64,000 bases of DNA from Plicaturopsis crispa FD-325 SS-3. Taxonomy: Eukaryota; Basidiomycota; Agaricomycetes; Amylocorticiales; Amylocorticiaceae. Position 1 is the first letter of the stretch. The number at the start of each line of letters is the position of its first letter. Position numbers and translations under genes: made by a program. Under the pieces are notes generated by a model. That model worked only from the letters and a program-made list of their open reading frames with translations, was not told where the DNA came from and did no database searches. Shown here piece after piece: positions 23,113 to 38,700 of the stretch. The stretch lies in contig KN832560.1 in assembly GCA_000827205.1 (NCBI GenBank), positions 96,176 through 160,175 of the forward strand, in the 5' to 3' direction.

Positions 23113-25483
23113 CTATGCCTCATCGACTATCATTTTCTCATCAGGCGCCTCAGCTTTCGCCGCCTCATCCCAGGTCCATTCCTCGAGAACACGCTCCACT
23201 CGCTGCCTCTCGACGCCACCCTTCCCTGTCCGTCGCACCTTGACAACAACGTCCCGCCGCCGTGTCACAGTCACCTCTTCACCGTCATCGAAGGCGTCCT
23301 TCCATTCTAGCCAATGTTCGTCCAGCATCTGCTCGTCTGCTGGCTTTTGCGCCCTGGAGATCTTCGTTTCGATTTGTGGTTCCCTCTCTGCTACGCGCGG
23401 CCATTGCTTGGGCACGAAGTTCTTGAACTTAGCAGTATGTTCCTCAATGTCGACGCGTCGCCGTTTGTGAGCAGTACCGTTGAGGCCTTCCTTCTGCGCT
23501 CCGCTGCTTTCATCGTCGCTGTCGTGACCAGCAGCAAGCCTAGCTCGCCATCGGAGTTCGCGCGCTACAGCAGCCGGATCCTTGACACGATCGCCAGGGA
23601 CTTGGTCCTTGGTTTCCTTCTTGGCATGCTCGGTACCCCTCTCGATATTGCGCGCCTCTGACACTAGAAAATTGGCGAGCAACTCGATCGACTCGAGGAC
23701 CCGAGGAGAGAATTCTTCTTTGGCTTTTAGATCGCGAAGATATTTGTCTCCTGCATACCAGCAGAGTCTGTGTATATGTAATAAGCGAGGATCAAATTGA
23801 GTCCAATGTTTGCTTACTTGGAGAAGAATGGGAATCTGAATTTGTTTGGCACACGGGTAGCAATTTCGATGTCGCGTACTCTTAGTTCTGTGGTCATAGA
23901 GTCAGCTTGTATTGCATGTCAAACGCTGTCACTGGATAGTGCACGCACGGGTCCCCATGTTGTAAGAATGTAGGAAGTTTCCTCCGAACACTAAGGAGTC
24001 GACTGAAAGAGAAAAGCGATCGTAAGCATTAGCACCCATCACCACGCATCACGCTCCTCACGACATACCAGGAGTATGCTGGGAGCAGGGAGTTGTGAGT
24101 ATACACGAGTTAGAGGATCTGTGGGAGACATACAACGGCGTGTATCCATCCTGTTGGTATAAACATCGTATTTCCTGCATGCAGGGTAACCTTGATAACT
24201 TCGTCGACGAGATCACCTAGCCATTGATGACTTTGTATTTCTGTACCGGACCATCTCTCGTATGCCGCTAAATTGGCGGGCGTGGGCCGAATGAAATAAA
24301 AGACCTGTAGAGTGCGTGAGTTGGCGTGTAACATCACAAAGAGGAACCACACACTTTGGTGCCATGCAACAAGTGGTAGTATACCGACGAACCAGCGAAA
24401 TCAATGTGCCAATCCTAGGTCCTCGTGGGTCAGTCACACTGAACACTAAATGCTGCTATAAGCGTACCGTCCAGGCCGAAGCGACGCCCATCAAGCAATA
24501 TAATTGGACTTTGGGATATGCATGGCCCTTGCCGCGTCTGGTACTTGGCCAGAATTTCTCTACCCAGTCCAGCTCGCGCACTAGCCGGGGTTGCAGAACC
24601 TGATCGGCCAACTTTGTCCCAGAAATTTCGAGCGATATAACGTTTCTAACTTTGTCGCGCTCTGGTGGTTCGAGGTTGAAGTATTCGGCCCATTTTCCGA
24701 GGGTCCAACCCGGTGCATTCGACTGGGATGCCACATCTAGACTTGGAATGAGCATTCGTTGAGACCTAGCAATTGCACAACACGGACCAATCACTTCTAA
24801 CGGAGTGTCCTCCCCCACAATTTCCGCGATGTCATCGACCGTGAGATCTTGCGGTGGCATCTTCATACCCAGTCCTTCCGGGCTCTCGACCACGAATGGC
24901 TCCCTCATCGCGTCGTCGTCCGTGTCTACCCAGTCCAATGTGACGTCTTTCCCTTTCATCCGCTTGAATCGATCTTCTGAAATGGATTTCTCTTGCAGGA
25001 TTCGCGTCCACCGCGCCGGATCCGACTCGAGACCGGAATTCATATTCGCGTAGTCGCGCTGCGTACGCTTCCGCGCCGACTTGCGTGCCGGAGGCTTAAG
25101 AGTGACGACTCGAGATGGCTCTGCTGTTGTACATTCTTTGCAGAACCTATGTTGCATAATTAATGGCGCGCGGTGCATAGGAGACACGCATATGCGTACC
25201 ATTTGTCGATCGCCTCCAGGTCCGAGCCGTCCCCGGCGCAGCGCCAGTGAAACCACGTTTTGCACGCGTCACAGCGTATCCAGCTTTCTTTTTCCACAGC
25301 ATTGAGTTCTATATCGTTGTTGTCCTTGCATGCTGGACATGTATCCTCTTTCGAGCGCGCAGGCTGTTGCGCATCCGCAGGGCTACCCGGATCCTGCGGG
25401 GTGGCAGAGGAGACCGGAGAAAGAGGGGACTCTGGTGATTTTTGGGGGTTTCCGCGGGTAGAACGACGGCGGGCGCGAGCCAT
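23113..25483 (-). CDS. JHD1 (KDM2-type) PHD-JmjC histone demethylase
   Basis: The N-terminal PHD finger reads [14 protein letters not shown]...[15 protein letters not shown] and ends FCKECT, a complete Cys4-His-Cys3 set. A linker with [20 protein letters not shown] and [14 protein letters not shown] leads to the JmjC domain. Iron ligands are His and Asp of [20 protein letters not shown] and a distal His in [17 protein letters not shown] supplies the usual oxoglutarate-binding region. [20 protein letters not shown] follows, then a basic, charged tail. This order is that of JHD1/KDM2 enzymes, which remove methyl groups from H3K36. No CXXC finger is seen, as in other fungal members. About six introns are present. 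The protein is roughly 650 residues. Confidence 0.92.
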
Positions 25484-25801
25484 TTCAGGGTGTCGCGGTT
25501 TTGAAAGCAGTGAGAGTACGACGCCAGGAGTTGCGTGCAGCAGCAGCAGAGATTGGAAAGTGGGGTGGCTTCCGGAGTCCGAGCCGACGGCTATGTGAAT
25601 GTCGACAGCAGCGAATTTGCGGCGTCATTTCATTCAAAGAACATGACATGCATGCGTCGCTCTGCTGCTCCTTTCATTTTTTCGGGATGTTGCAGAATTC
25701 GATGATGTCGCTAAGTAATTTCGCGTTCTAAGTAAATGCTCCTACGGAATACAACATTTAATGATAACCACTACAGCAGTGCACTTTGTGTCTTCTTCTC
25801 A

Positions 25802-27438
25802 TCACTTCTCACTCAGCTCAGCAACACCAGGCAGAGTCTGTACGAGTCAAACAGGTGCGTAAGCGGATGGATAAGTATAGTTAAAATGCCTCTCACCTTG
25901 CCCTCCAAAAGTTCGAGACTGGCTCCGCCACCCGTGCTAACGTGGCTCAATTTGTCCTCGGCGCCATGTTGTGCGACCACAGTAGCAGTGTCACCACCGC
26001 CTACAATGACTACAGAGCCATTCTTAGCAGCTTCGATGTTGGCATCTAATAGTGCAGTCGAGCCCGCAGCGAAGGCCGGGAATTCAAAGACACCGGGGGG
26101 TCTGCAGCGCGTCAGATAGTGGACTAATTGGATCCACGAGATATATACTCACCCATTCCAGAGAATGGTCTTCGCTTCTAAGACTGTCGTGCGGAAGAGC
26201 TCGCGGCTCTTAGGTCCTGCATCGAGACCCATCCAGCCGTCAGGGATTCCTTGCTCTTTCGTCGCAGAGCCGGTCTTCCGTATCATGGTCAGCATTTTCG
26301 TAGGATACGATATGACACGTGCGATAATGAATTCACCTTCGCGTCCTTGTCGAATTTATCTGCCGTCACGAAGTCCACAGGGAAGACGAGCTTGACGTTG
26401 TTCTTTTTCGCCTTCTCAACGAGACCCGCGACTTTTTCTGCCCCAGGCGCGTCGAAAAGTGAGTTTCCAATCTACGATATCAGATTAGGTAGTGTAAGTG
26501 GCCAATGATCATTTGACATACTGCTACACCCTCGAGGGTCTTCTGGAAGGTGTATGCCATGCCTCCGCAGATGATGAGCGAGTTGACCTGATGAAGCATG
26601 AGTAACAGAGATATTAGCATGTAGAATCCAGATTCACTTTGTCCAACATGTTGTCAATGAGTTGAATCTTGTCAGAGACCTTCGCACCGCCGAGGATGGC
26701 CAAGAACGGCCTGTCCGGGTGCTCCAAAGCCTTGGCGAAAAATTCGAGCTCTTTCTTGACAAGGAAACCAGCGGCTCTTTGGGGTAGTTTAACGCCTACC
26801 ATACTCGAATGAGCACGGTGCGCGGTACCGAAAGCATCGTTGATGTAGACATCGCCGAGCTTGGTGAGCCCCTCGCGGAATGCGGTGACATTGGCGGGGT
26901 CGGCCTTGGTCTTTGTACCGTCCTTGTTCTTGACGGATCCCTCTTCTTCGATGTGGAACCGCAGGTTCTCTAGGAGGATAATCGCGCCGGGTGACGCGGA
27001 GTTGACAGCCTTCTCGACGTCAGGGCCAACACAGTCAGGCAGGAAAGTGACAGGCTTTCCAAGCAGAGCCTCGAGCTCCGCAGAAACCGGTTTGAGGGAA
27101 TATTTCTCGACTACTTTGCCATCGGGACGGCCAAGGTGGGACATGAGCGTGACGACAGACGCCCCTAAGCATTGCAATCGGATGAGCACAACGGAGATTA
27201 GTTACGCGATATGAGACGCACCCTTCTCGAGTGCATATTTTATGGAAGGGAGGGCGGCGACGATACGCTATTGAACTTTTGTCTAAGTTTCCGCTGCATA
27301 GATCGGGGGTGTTTGATTGCTCACGGCGGGGTTGGTAATTTTGCCCTCTTGCATGGGAACATTGAAGTCCACGCGAATAAGGACGCGCTTGCCTTTGAGG
27401 TCAAGGTCTGTGATAGCTAGTTTGTTTGAGAGCGACAT
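25802..27438 (-). CDS. PGK1: Phosphoglycerate kinase
   Basis: PGK transfers phosphate from 1,3-bisphosphoglycerate to ADP in glycolysis. The start [20 protein letters not shown] is followed by [13 protein letters not shown], then [87 protein letters not shown] and [12 protein letters not shown]; the last exon ends [10 protein letters not shown]. Every substrate- and nucleotide-binding motif is intact and the length, about 417 residues, is standard. Eight or so short introns interrupt it. The gene is divergently paired with the RGG protein gene, with 155 bases between start codons. Confidence 0.97.
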
Positions 27439-27593
27439 GGTGGTACGGAGGAGAGATCGATGATGATCTATGTATGCGGTCGCGATACTTCAGTAGAAAG
27501 AGAACCGGCTAAGTCCGCGTCGAGGCACAAGCGCCGCTTGCGGCCGCTAGTCTCGTCGGCTCTGGTACGCTCTTTTCCTCTCGCCGTCAAGCC
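27439..27593. promoter_or_regulatory. Shared divergent promoter of PGK and the RGG gene
   Basis: Only 155 bases separate the two ATGs. The stretch includes a GC-rich block (gccgcttgcggccgc near 27531) and a CT-rich tract before the RGG start. No canonical TATA box is evident on either strand. A single bidirectional promoter is the simplest reading. Confidence 0.45.
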
Positions 27594-28460
27594 ATGGCCA
27601 ACTCAACGCCGTCCAATTCCCTTGGCCTCGATTTTGATTCTCTCAAACTCCAGGAGGACGCAGATCCAAAGTCCGAAAGCGTTACGAGCCCAGATGCTGT
27701 AGAGCAGTCGCCTTCAGAAACTTTGGACCACTCGGTGGCTGATGGGAAGGACAAGAAGAAATCATCACCGTATGTCAATCCAGAGCGTGTGAGGACGGGT
27801 GGGACGCAGAGAGTACGTTCGTATCAATGTCTGTGGAAGACTTTGCAATGGCTCATTGCCTCATAGGATAAACTGAGTGAGCAAGAGCTATCGGAGCGCA
27901 TGGCGCGGATGAAAGAGCAGAATGACAAGATCAAACAACGCAGACTTGTCAGTCTATATTGACGCTCTGTGCATCATTTTCTTTCTAACCGTGATCGCGA
28001 ACCTCAGGATGTTAAAGCAGATGAAGACGCTTTCAAGAAGACCCAAGAGTCTGAACGCCTAAAGCAGGCCAAAATTCGCAAAGAACAGGAGAATGTCGAT
28101 CGTACACGGGAGCAGAACGCGCGGAGGAAGATGGACAAGGTGCAGAGCCGTGAATGGGATTCTGGGAAAGCTACTGGGGACTGGAAGCAAGCTCGGAGAC
28201 CTGCAGGGGACGACGAGGGCGCCGCGGGTGCACCCGCCAGCAGTCTTCCACCTACGGAACAACAAGGCGGGGGATTCCGCGGTGGTCGCGGTAACGGGAA
28301 CCGGGGAAGAGGCCGTGGCAGAGGAAGAGGATCGTTCAACGCACCTAGCAATCCATTTGACAGGAGCGACAAACCCGCGCCTGCAGAAGAAAAGGCACAG
28401 CCTGTGGAAGCAAAACCGGTGACTTCGAGTGCTCCCGTTGCCCCGCCTACTGAAGCTTGA
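27594..28460 (+). CDS. Coiled-coil RGG-box protein, probable RNA binder
   Basis: Exons cover MANSTPSNSLGLDFDSLKL, then a conserved PYVNPERVRTGGTQR, then DKLSEQELSERMARMKEQN and a long charged helix (DEDAFKKTQESERLKQAK to EQNARRKMDKVQSREWDSGK). The C-terminal third has a glycine/arginine box (FRGGRGNGNRGRGRGRGRG) followed by a Pro/Ala-rich end. RGG boxes bind RNA and are arginine-methylation targets; the helical middle resembles mRNA-associated proteins of the SERBP1/Stm1 kind only loosely. I recall clear homologues in other basidiomycetes but no assigned function. Cytoplasmic mRNP or ribosome association is inferred. Confidence 0.7.
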
Positions 28461-29266
28461 TTCCGACCACTCACCTTCCTGGCATCGTACGCCAGCAATC
28501 CAGTCGCGTCCGCGAACTCATCTGTAACAACACTTTCAGTTATCCCACAATGGTGTGTTTTTCTCCGATCTATGTTTTTAATAGTCTAACTAGTTTCCAG
28601 GTTGATATCCTTCTTGACACACGACATATTCACGACCTTCATGTATGCTATGAAACTTCAAACTTTACGAGCGCTTATTTTGAAGTCATTCTTCGATCTG
28701 GATCTGGCGTTCAAATACTTATGTTTGGCTTACTAGCGGTCGTCGCACGCGCCGACTAAAACCTTGCTTGCATGATATTTCCAGTCAAGAGTATGTTTTT
28801 CTATGCTCAGCTAGTAAGTTTCACTGCAGCTGAGCTGTCCAGCAATTCCCCGTCCACAATCCTTTCTGCCAGCAAGGACAGTAAGACCAACATTTTCTTC
28901 CAAATTGGCCTGGACCGTTAGACTCAGAAACGCGCACAAAGAGACGACGGAGGAATTGTGGCGCATAACGTGTTTGTACAGCTTTGTTTTTGGCAGGTCA
29001 CGAGGGCCCGCCACAGATACGACATTTCAAGTCGGTATAACAGTTACGCATGTTTGGTTTATCTTGGTACTCTTTGGTTTTGGCATGCGAGGGTTAACTG
29101 TGCCACAATTGTGACATGGGAAAGACCTTGACAAGCAAGGTGATGTTTGGCTACGCCCACTACGTATTACGTGATCATATTTTGTACGCTTGCTATATCG
29201 TTTTGCAAACTGGGAACCGTTCATTATTTTTCTGCGCCTCCCCCTTGCGGCAGCGAGTTCTAAAAT
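28461..29266. other. Intergenic region before SDA1, no gene seen
   Basis: About 0.8 kb holding the RGG gene 3' UTR and the SDA1 promoter. Open frames here are short and lack domain resemblance. T-rich patches at 28560-28620 and 29225-29240 are the only compositional features. Confidence 0.4.
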
Positions 29267-31941
29267 ATGGGTCGCGGTGTCCTTCTCACCTCGAATCTCC
29301 CGCAGCTGCAAAATTTGATCAAGCGAGACCCGGCAGCCTACAAGGAGGAATTTCTGCAACAATGGAATCACTACAACAGCATACGGCAGATCTTCAAGAT
29401 TAATCCTGACGAGCAGGCGCAGCATTTCAGGGAACTCGTCTCGTTCGTATCGCAGGTCAGTACAACTAAACCGAGGCTTTGCGCTTCTATGCTCACGGAA
29501 CATAGGTAGCGACCTGCTATCCGAAGGAAACGGCAGATTTCCCTACTCATCTGTCGTCGCTTTTGCTGGAGAACTATGGATCACTCTCCCCGGATACGCG
29601 TAAAACGCTGGTTCAAAATCTAGTCATGCTGCGCAACAAAAATGTGATCACATCTATCGAGTGCGTTTAGAAATTTTCGCTTGTTGTGCCGCGTCTTACT
29701 GGTTTTTAGGTTGCTACGATCTCTATTCCCCCTCTTGCCGCGTACAACGTCCTCCACATTGCGCGCCTTCATTCGGAAAACAATCCTCTCCGATATTCGC
29801 AATGCAAACCTCCGAACCAAAAACCACAAGCTCAACCGTGCTGTGCAAGCGATGCTTTTTGGCATGGTAGAGCGCGGTATGGACGGCGAAGTTGTAGGTG
29901 ACAAGGGGAAAGTGAGAGCGCATCATGGTCCTACAAGTGATGGCACAGCAAACAATGGTGAAGAGGCTATGTGGGCCGTCATCTTGACGAAGGAGTTATG
30001 GCGTAAGGGCATATGGTGAGTGAAGAATCGTTACGTCGGGGGCATTGCTCAACGCGCCTTATAGGACGGATGCAAAGCCGGTCTCGATCATTTCCCTTGG
30101 CTGCTTCCATCCGGTTATCAAGGTACAGAGTGCATCCATGCATTTCTTCCTTGGAAGTGACGAGGAAAAGGAGGACAGCGACGATGAACAGGAAGACGTA
30201 TGCCAATTCACCTGGATTTGCTTCCGTCGTCTCATATATCTTACAGCTACCCGATCCCCGGGCGCTTCATCATCGGAGGGAAATTAACAAGAAAACCCGT
30301 AGCGGCGACAAAAAGTTACAGAAAAAACTAACCTCTGTCAAGAAAGTCAGCATAACCGTCTATGTTTGCACTCATCTCTCACTGATCACAACTATCTGAA
30401 CCTTCAGAAACGTGCTAGCAGAAATGGTCCGACCACACCCAATTTCCCCGCTCTCCAGCTCCTCAACGACCCCCAGACATTCGCGGAGCGGCTCTACGAT
30501 ATCGTGAACCGCTATGACAAGCGGTTCTCGCTCGACCACAAAATCCTCATCATGCAGCTCACTTCGCGTGTCATGGGCGCGCACAAGAACTGCGTCCTTG
30601 GATTCTACACGTACATCGTGAAGTATCTTACCTACCACCAACTGCGCGTCCCCGCGATCCTCGTTGCGCTCGCGCAATCTGTGCACGACTTAACCCCACC
30701 AGACGCGTTGACTCCTGTCATCCGTAAGCTGGCGCAGGAATTCGTTCACCCTGGTGTAGGGAGCGAAGTCATCGCTGCTGGTCTGAACGCGATTAGGGAA
30801 GTGTGCAGGCGGCAGCCGTGGTCGATGGAAGAGGATTTGCTCGGAGATCTCATAGAGTATCGGAAGAGCAAGGACAAGGCCGTTACCGCTGGTGCCCGTG
30901 GGCTGCTTCAGCTCTTCCGTGAGGTCAACCCCGGTATGCTAAAACGGAGAGAACGGGTAAGAATATTGGAGTGGAGACGCATGAACGTGGCTGACATATC
31001 AAACAGGGTAAAGACGCTAGCATGGGGATCACCAAGGGTAACCAGCCGTTACCTTTTGGACACAGCGCAAATGCCGCCGTGGACATTGAGGGTCTCTCGG
31101 TGAGTTTCACACGCGATATGTTGGGTCTGTTACTGACCTTTGTCAAAGCTCCTTGAGGATCATCTGAAGAAACTTCGCGAAGAAGATTCTAATATGAAGA
31201 GTGACGATGAAGACGACGAGGCTGCCTGGAACGGCTGGGATGTCGAGTCTGGCTCGTCCGACGACTCTTCGGAAGATGAAGACTGGATAGACGTGGACTC
31301 GGATGGAGAAGATCATCTTGACATCAGCGACAGCGAGGACGAGCAAGACGGGAAAGAAAAAGGCAAAGAAAGGGCGGCTGAGGGAGACGGCGCAACCGTC
31401 GATGATGCTGAGCGAACGTCGACGCTTGCTACGACCAAGGTACTTATTCCGGTGACATTCAACGCATCGTTGCTCACGAGTCGTATAGATCCTCACGCCG
31501 GCTGACTTCTCCATGCTCAATGATCTTCGTATCCAAGCTGCCGCTAAGGCTGTCGAGACTGGTGGCGGCTCGCGGGCGAAGCGGAAGCTCGCAGCCCTCG
31601 AAGCCAACAAGAAGGTCCTTTCGCAGTCGGAGAAAGCTGAGGATACCTTCATTTCAGAACTCGATATACTTGGACCACGCAAAAAGGCCAAGGCCGACTA
31701 CGCAGAGCGGATAGCATCCATTGAAAAAGGCCGCGAAGGTCGCGAGAAATTTGGGTCCGCTAAGGGCAAGAAGAATAAGGAGGCGCCTAGCAGCTCGACC
31801 AACAGGGAGAAGGCGAGGAACAAGCCAATCATGATGATATTGAGCAGTGGTGCGGTGAGGGGGAAGAAGAAGGCGTCTCTGAGGGAGAAGCAGCAGAAAT
31901 TGAGGAGACATATAGACAAGGCGAAGAAATCGCATCACTGA
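29267..31941 (+). CDS. SDA1: SDA1, 60S ribosome biogenesis factor
   Basis: Sda1 is a nuclear HEAT-like protein needed for late maturation and export of the large ribosomal subunit. The N-terminus [20 protein letters not shown] leads to [51 protein letters not shown] and a long conserved middle ([56 protein letters not shown]). Then come the acidic region typical of Sda1 ([19 protein letters not shown]), [18 protein letters not shown], and a basic tail rich in Lys ending [10 protein letters not shown] that should act as a nuclear/nucleolar signal. Six or so introns are visible; an apparently complete gene of about 730 residues. Confidence 0.95.
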
Positions 31942-32184
31942 GTATTCTTATTCCTTTTGTCGATGTCACTGTATGAGCATTCTGCTTCATTATTTTGCCT
32001 CTCACTCAACTGTCAGTCCATAGCATTGTCAACAAACCTCGTACATGACTGTATCAGACCGAATTGGTTGTTGGTGTTGCACGAAATATTGTGCGTAACA
32101 TGGGGGACGGGTATCTGCATACCGTAAGGGTAGAACGTTGTCGTATCGAGAGCTGAGAGCTCTCTGCATGCGATGCGCGTAACG

Positions 32185-32791
32185 TTAGAACATGACGAGC
32201 GCGGGACCGGCAAGGATGCCAAGAATCGCAGATAGAGTCACCGCTGCAGAAGCAAGGCCCAACCCATGTGGACTGGCTCCGTTTGCCGCCGTAGATGAGC
32301 TAGGGATGACAGAGGCAGATGTAGACGTCGCGGACCCTGATCCAGAGGCAGCCGACGAAGAAACTATGAATATATGAATGGCGTGAGGACCGCACAGAGA
32401 ATATAATACAGTATTCTGAGAAACGCACCGGAAGCACATTCACTCTGCTGCAGTTGAAGGGCAGCGGCTTGCTCTACGCTGGAGCAGTTACTTTTCAGAC
32501 AGGACTCTGCGGCGCTCTGGAACGCCGCGGAGCTGCATATGCACGTTAGATCTGACCTAGTGGTACGTTTTGAAAAGGTCACCACGTATATTCGATACGC
32601 ATAGAAGAAGGTAAAACTCACGCAGAGGAGCAGCCCCCTTGGCTCGCTGCTGTTGTCACGCATTGGAGGATACACGGGTCAGAGAGACCGCTAGAGCTCG
32701 GCAAGCTGGCTGCCGCCGAGCTCGATTGTGCAAGAACATTGGTGGCGGCGAACGACGTCAACGCAAACAAAACGGTGGAGACGGAGTACAT
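32185..32791 (-). CDS. Small CFEM-domain GPI-anchored surface protein
   Basis: MYSVSTVLFALTSFAATNVLA is a clear secretion signal. A compact domain follows with eight cysteines in CFEM order: DPCILQC, a Cys after TTAASQGG, VTCICS, then SCLKSNC and a final SEC. The usual acidic residue after the C-x-C pair is not obvious. A Ser/Ala/Thr-rich linker (VSSSAASGSGSATSTS) ends in a hydrophobic tail (AVTLSAILGILAGPALVMF) with no charged residues after it, the sign of GPI attachment. Three exons. CFEM proteins sit in the cell wall or membrane and can bind haem or act in surface interactions; the role here is not known. The product, about 170 residues, depends on the GPI pathway encoded 22 kb away. Confidence 0.8.
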
Positions 32792-33064
32792 CGTGGTCGA
32801 ATTTTGGCCGAAAGGTTGCGAGTATCCCGAATACAAATGTGCATCCGTGCAGGACGACCGAAATATCTATTCTGAACCTGAGAATGAGGAGAGCGCATGA
32901 GCAGCCGCGAACCTGAAAGTTGGAGACTTTGAAACTCAGCGGCGCAGCAACTTCGACTCCGCGTGCGCCGCTGCGACTTCATCCTGTCTTGACTTTCACT
33001 AAACAGCTAGCTTTATCAATATTTCGACAGTGATTCACCTTGGAACTATCTCATCGACTACACC

Positions 33065-35340
<2,276 letters not shown>

Positions 35341-35731
35341 TCTGGGTGTCATATGTTGGTTCGGGTGGGCCTGTACTGTATTTTCTCCCTTTCCTCGTCA
35401 ACTCCTCGTGCTTTCATATATGTCGACACCCCTGTCATTCGAGTTATCGTGGACCGCATACTCATTGCAAGAAAGCTTTCTCGTTCGCAACGTAGCTCAA
35501 GTGAACACACGGCAGGTCCTTGGACTTCACGAATTGGCAGGGCATATGTATCCGACACCGCCGACATGTATGCATGTAAGTAGGCAACGTGGAACAGACT
35601 AGATATCCAAGAGTTCGTTCATTAATGGCGTGTAGCGATGATGTAGTGACAATATAGACATGGATAGAATGACGAGTAAGCACTGAGTGTAGAGATAAAT
35701 AGGATGCAGCGAAAATCTCAAAACCGAGAGC
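35341..35731. other. Convergent gap between DDX41 and RecQ
   Basis: Tail-to-tail intergenic DNA holding two 3' UTRs. No gene or repeat recognised. Confidence 0.4.
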
Positions 35732-38700
35732 TCAGACGATAGTACCCGCTGGCCTGAAGTTCTTCTTCCCAGTTGAGTTGACCGTTGGCGGTAGACGTGC
35801 AGCTGCCACTGGCGTCCGTACGGCCGACGAGGACGCCCCTGGATCCTGATACGAGAATTTCTGGTGCATGGCTTCCTTGTTGAACGAAGGACCCGCAGAT
35901 TTCGGTTTGGATCTATAATGGTGGACATATATCAGAAGCAGTATTTTCTGACGAGCGATCGCACCTACTTGTCATTGCCTTTCGGGCGAGAGGTACCGAA
36001 CTTGTGCTGTATGCACACGTTCAAGATTTGAGTACCGTACAAGTCAAATTTCTCTTCGACTTCTTCCGTCTCGTAGTCGTCAAAGGCTTTACGGAAGTCT
36101 GCGGGATCTACGGAGCGCAATGGCTCAGCAAAGTATTCAATCGTTGATGGAGCCGTAAAGCACGTACCCATAGGGCAGGTCAACGCAAGCATTTCCAAGG
36201 CCTCCTCGTTCCACAGCGTGGTCGGATCGTCTACGTCGGAATCTTTCGCAAGCTATACGAACTGTGTCAACGACTGTCGAAACGACTGTAGATAGCGATC
36301 AGCACACCTGCTCACGAAGGGCGACCAATTTGCGATGAAGCGTTTCTGGTACATCAACCGCAGGTTTTGCTGGCTCAGCTCGTGGTTTCCTAAATGCCGT
36401 CGCGACGTCAAAGTCGATGATTTCCACGCTCGGCTCATAAGACACGGTGGGCCGCGCAGCAGGGCGAGTAGTTCTCGGGGATGATATCTCCACGATATCG
36501 TCGTCGATGTCCTCGGGAGACTGGTCCTCGTCAGACGAGTAAGAGGTGACCGGCTCTTCCGATTGAAACCTCGCAGGAGCTTTCCCCTTCGCGGAAGTCG
36601 ACACAGGCTTATCCTTGGGAGCACGCTTCGAAGCCGGTTCTCTTCGGGACGCGTTTCTCGTCGGGACGGTACGTTTGAATTGCAAGGACATCGTCTCGTT
36701 GCTGCGCAAAAAGTCATCCGCCATCGGTCCAGGCTAAATCATGCGTCAGCGTCTTGAATGGGAGTATAGAACTATGTAGCAATCACCCTTAGGTAGTCGT
36801 TGTGAAAACCGAGGCTATTGGCCAAAGGGTATGTAGAAAGCAAATCACGTTCGATGAGCTCCTCGAACAACCGGTAGGCGAGGCCTTTGTCGAGCGTTTT
36901 GCCGGCGCCATACAAGGGTTGCTGGTCGAGTCTCTTTTCTCTGACCAACTTCGTTTTTCGGCCTTCGAAGGCTTCTAAACATTGCCGCTTGGTGACGTGA
37001 CTTGGTGCCAAGGCCGTCGTGAGCCGCACGATGTCTTTGGCTGCCGTAGTAACATCGACCGTGACGGTGATCCCGGGTGCACGGCAATTGTCGCACATTT
37101 GATGGCAATCCTCCGGCTTGAACTTCTCGTCAAAGTATCGAAGGACTTGCACACGTCGGCACACTACGTCGTTGCGGCAGTACCCAGAGACTTCGTACAC
37201 GAAAGCTATCTCTCGCTCCTTTTCTTCAGGGGCACATGGCTCGCCGTTCTTCTCGCTCTTCTGGATCATGCTGACCAGGCTGTGCACACTCTGTCCAGAG
37301 TATACTGGACCACAATGTCAGCCTTCTGCAGCGTCATAGTCATAAGAAAGCTTGTTTAGCTTACGAAGTAGGCAGTCCGCAGGTTTCCCATCTCGACCAG
37401 CACGACCCGTTTCTTGATAGTAACTAGAGAAAATTAGCGGCGTGTGCAGTTCGGCAGTGATGTAAGCTCACGCGTCCATGCTCTTAGGCAAATCATAATG
37501 AATGACGAATCGTACTGAAGTTGTCATTAGAAACCTAGTTCAACTTCAAGCGTCAAGCGTACCGTCTGCTTTATCGATGCCCATACCAAACGCGATCTGT
37601 ATTGTAAATGATAAGAAAGTCAAAAAAGATAACGTTGAGAAGGACGATGACTTACAGTCGCCACGATAATATCATACTTGCCGTCTTTCCATAACGCTTG
37701 CCTAGCCGTCCTTTCTTCTGGCGGTAGGTCAGCATGAAAATGGACAGCGTTCAGTTTGTGTTTGTCCCGTAAGCATTCAGCAAGACGCTCGCAAGTCTTC
37801 TTAGCCAAGCAATAGATCACCCCGGAATGACCCTCGTGATTTTCGTGGATCCATTTAGCCGTATCAGAATCACTTGTCTTGGGGATGATTTCGTAGTACA
37901 GGTTGGGCCGGTTGAAGGAATGCTTCAGGACGTCGCAGCCTTGGATACCCAGCTGGTCAACGATGTCCTTCATAACCCTGTTGTTTGCGGTAGCCGTCAA
38001 CGCCATGATCGGTACGTGGGGATACTCTTTGCGGAGGACTTTGAGTTCGGGGTACTATAAGCGGAACGCAGTCAGACACCAATCGTACTCTCTAGGGAAA
38101 ATCTTACCGCGTCGCGGAAATTTCTCCCCCAGGTCGATATGCAATGTGCTTCGTCGATGACAAATCTCGCCAACAGCCCTTGGTTATACAGTCTGTTGAA
38201 GGCGGACTTGAGCTTATTGCTCCGTTGAAGTTTCTCTGGCGTCAAGTAAAATAGGCGGTGGGCATGCATGGTCTGCACAAGCTCGTTGCCCGCCTCTTGT
38301 GTTGTATCGCCGTGCCATGATGAGACTGGGATGCCTTTGCTCTTCAGCGCCGCGACCTGATCCTCCATGAGCGCGCGAAGAGGAGAGACCACGACAGTGA
38401 TGCCTTTGGTCTTGCCGGTATCGCACAACGCAGGCAGCTGATAGCATAGACTTTTCCCTCCGCCCGTGGGCATCAGCACGAACACGTCACGCCCTGACAA
38501 CGTCGCGTCGATGGCCTCGAGTTGGTTGGTGCGGAAAGAGTTCAAGCCGAACTTCCTTTTGAGCACACGCATGACTTCGTCCTGGTAGACAGACGTGAAT
38601 GCTTTAGCAGGGATATCGAGGGCAGGAGTAGTCGAAGACGAAGTAATCGTGGAAGATGACGCTACAGCTGTCGCGCTAGACGCGGTCGACGGTGCAAGAA

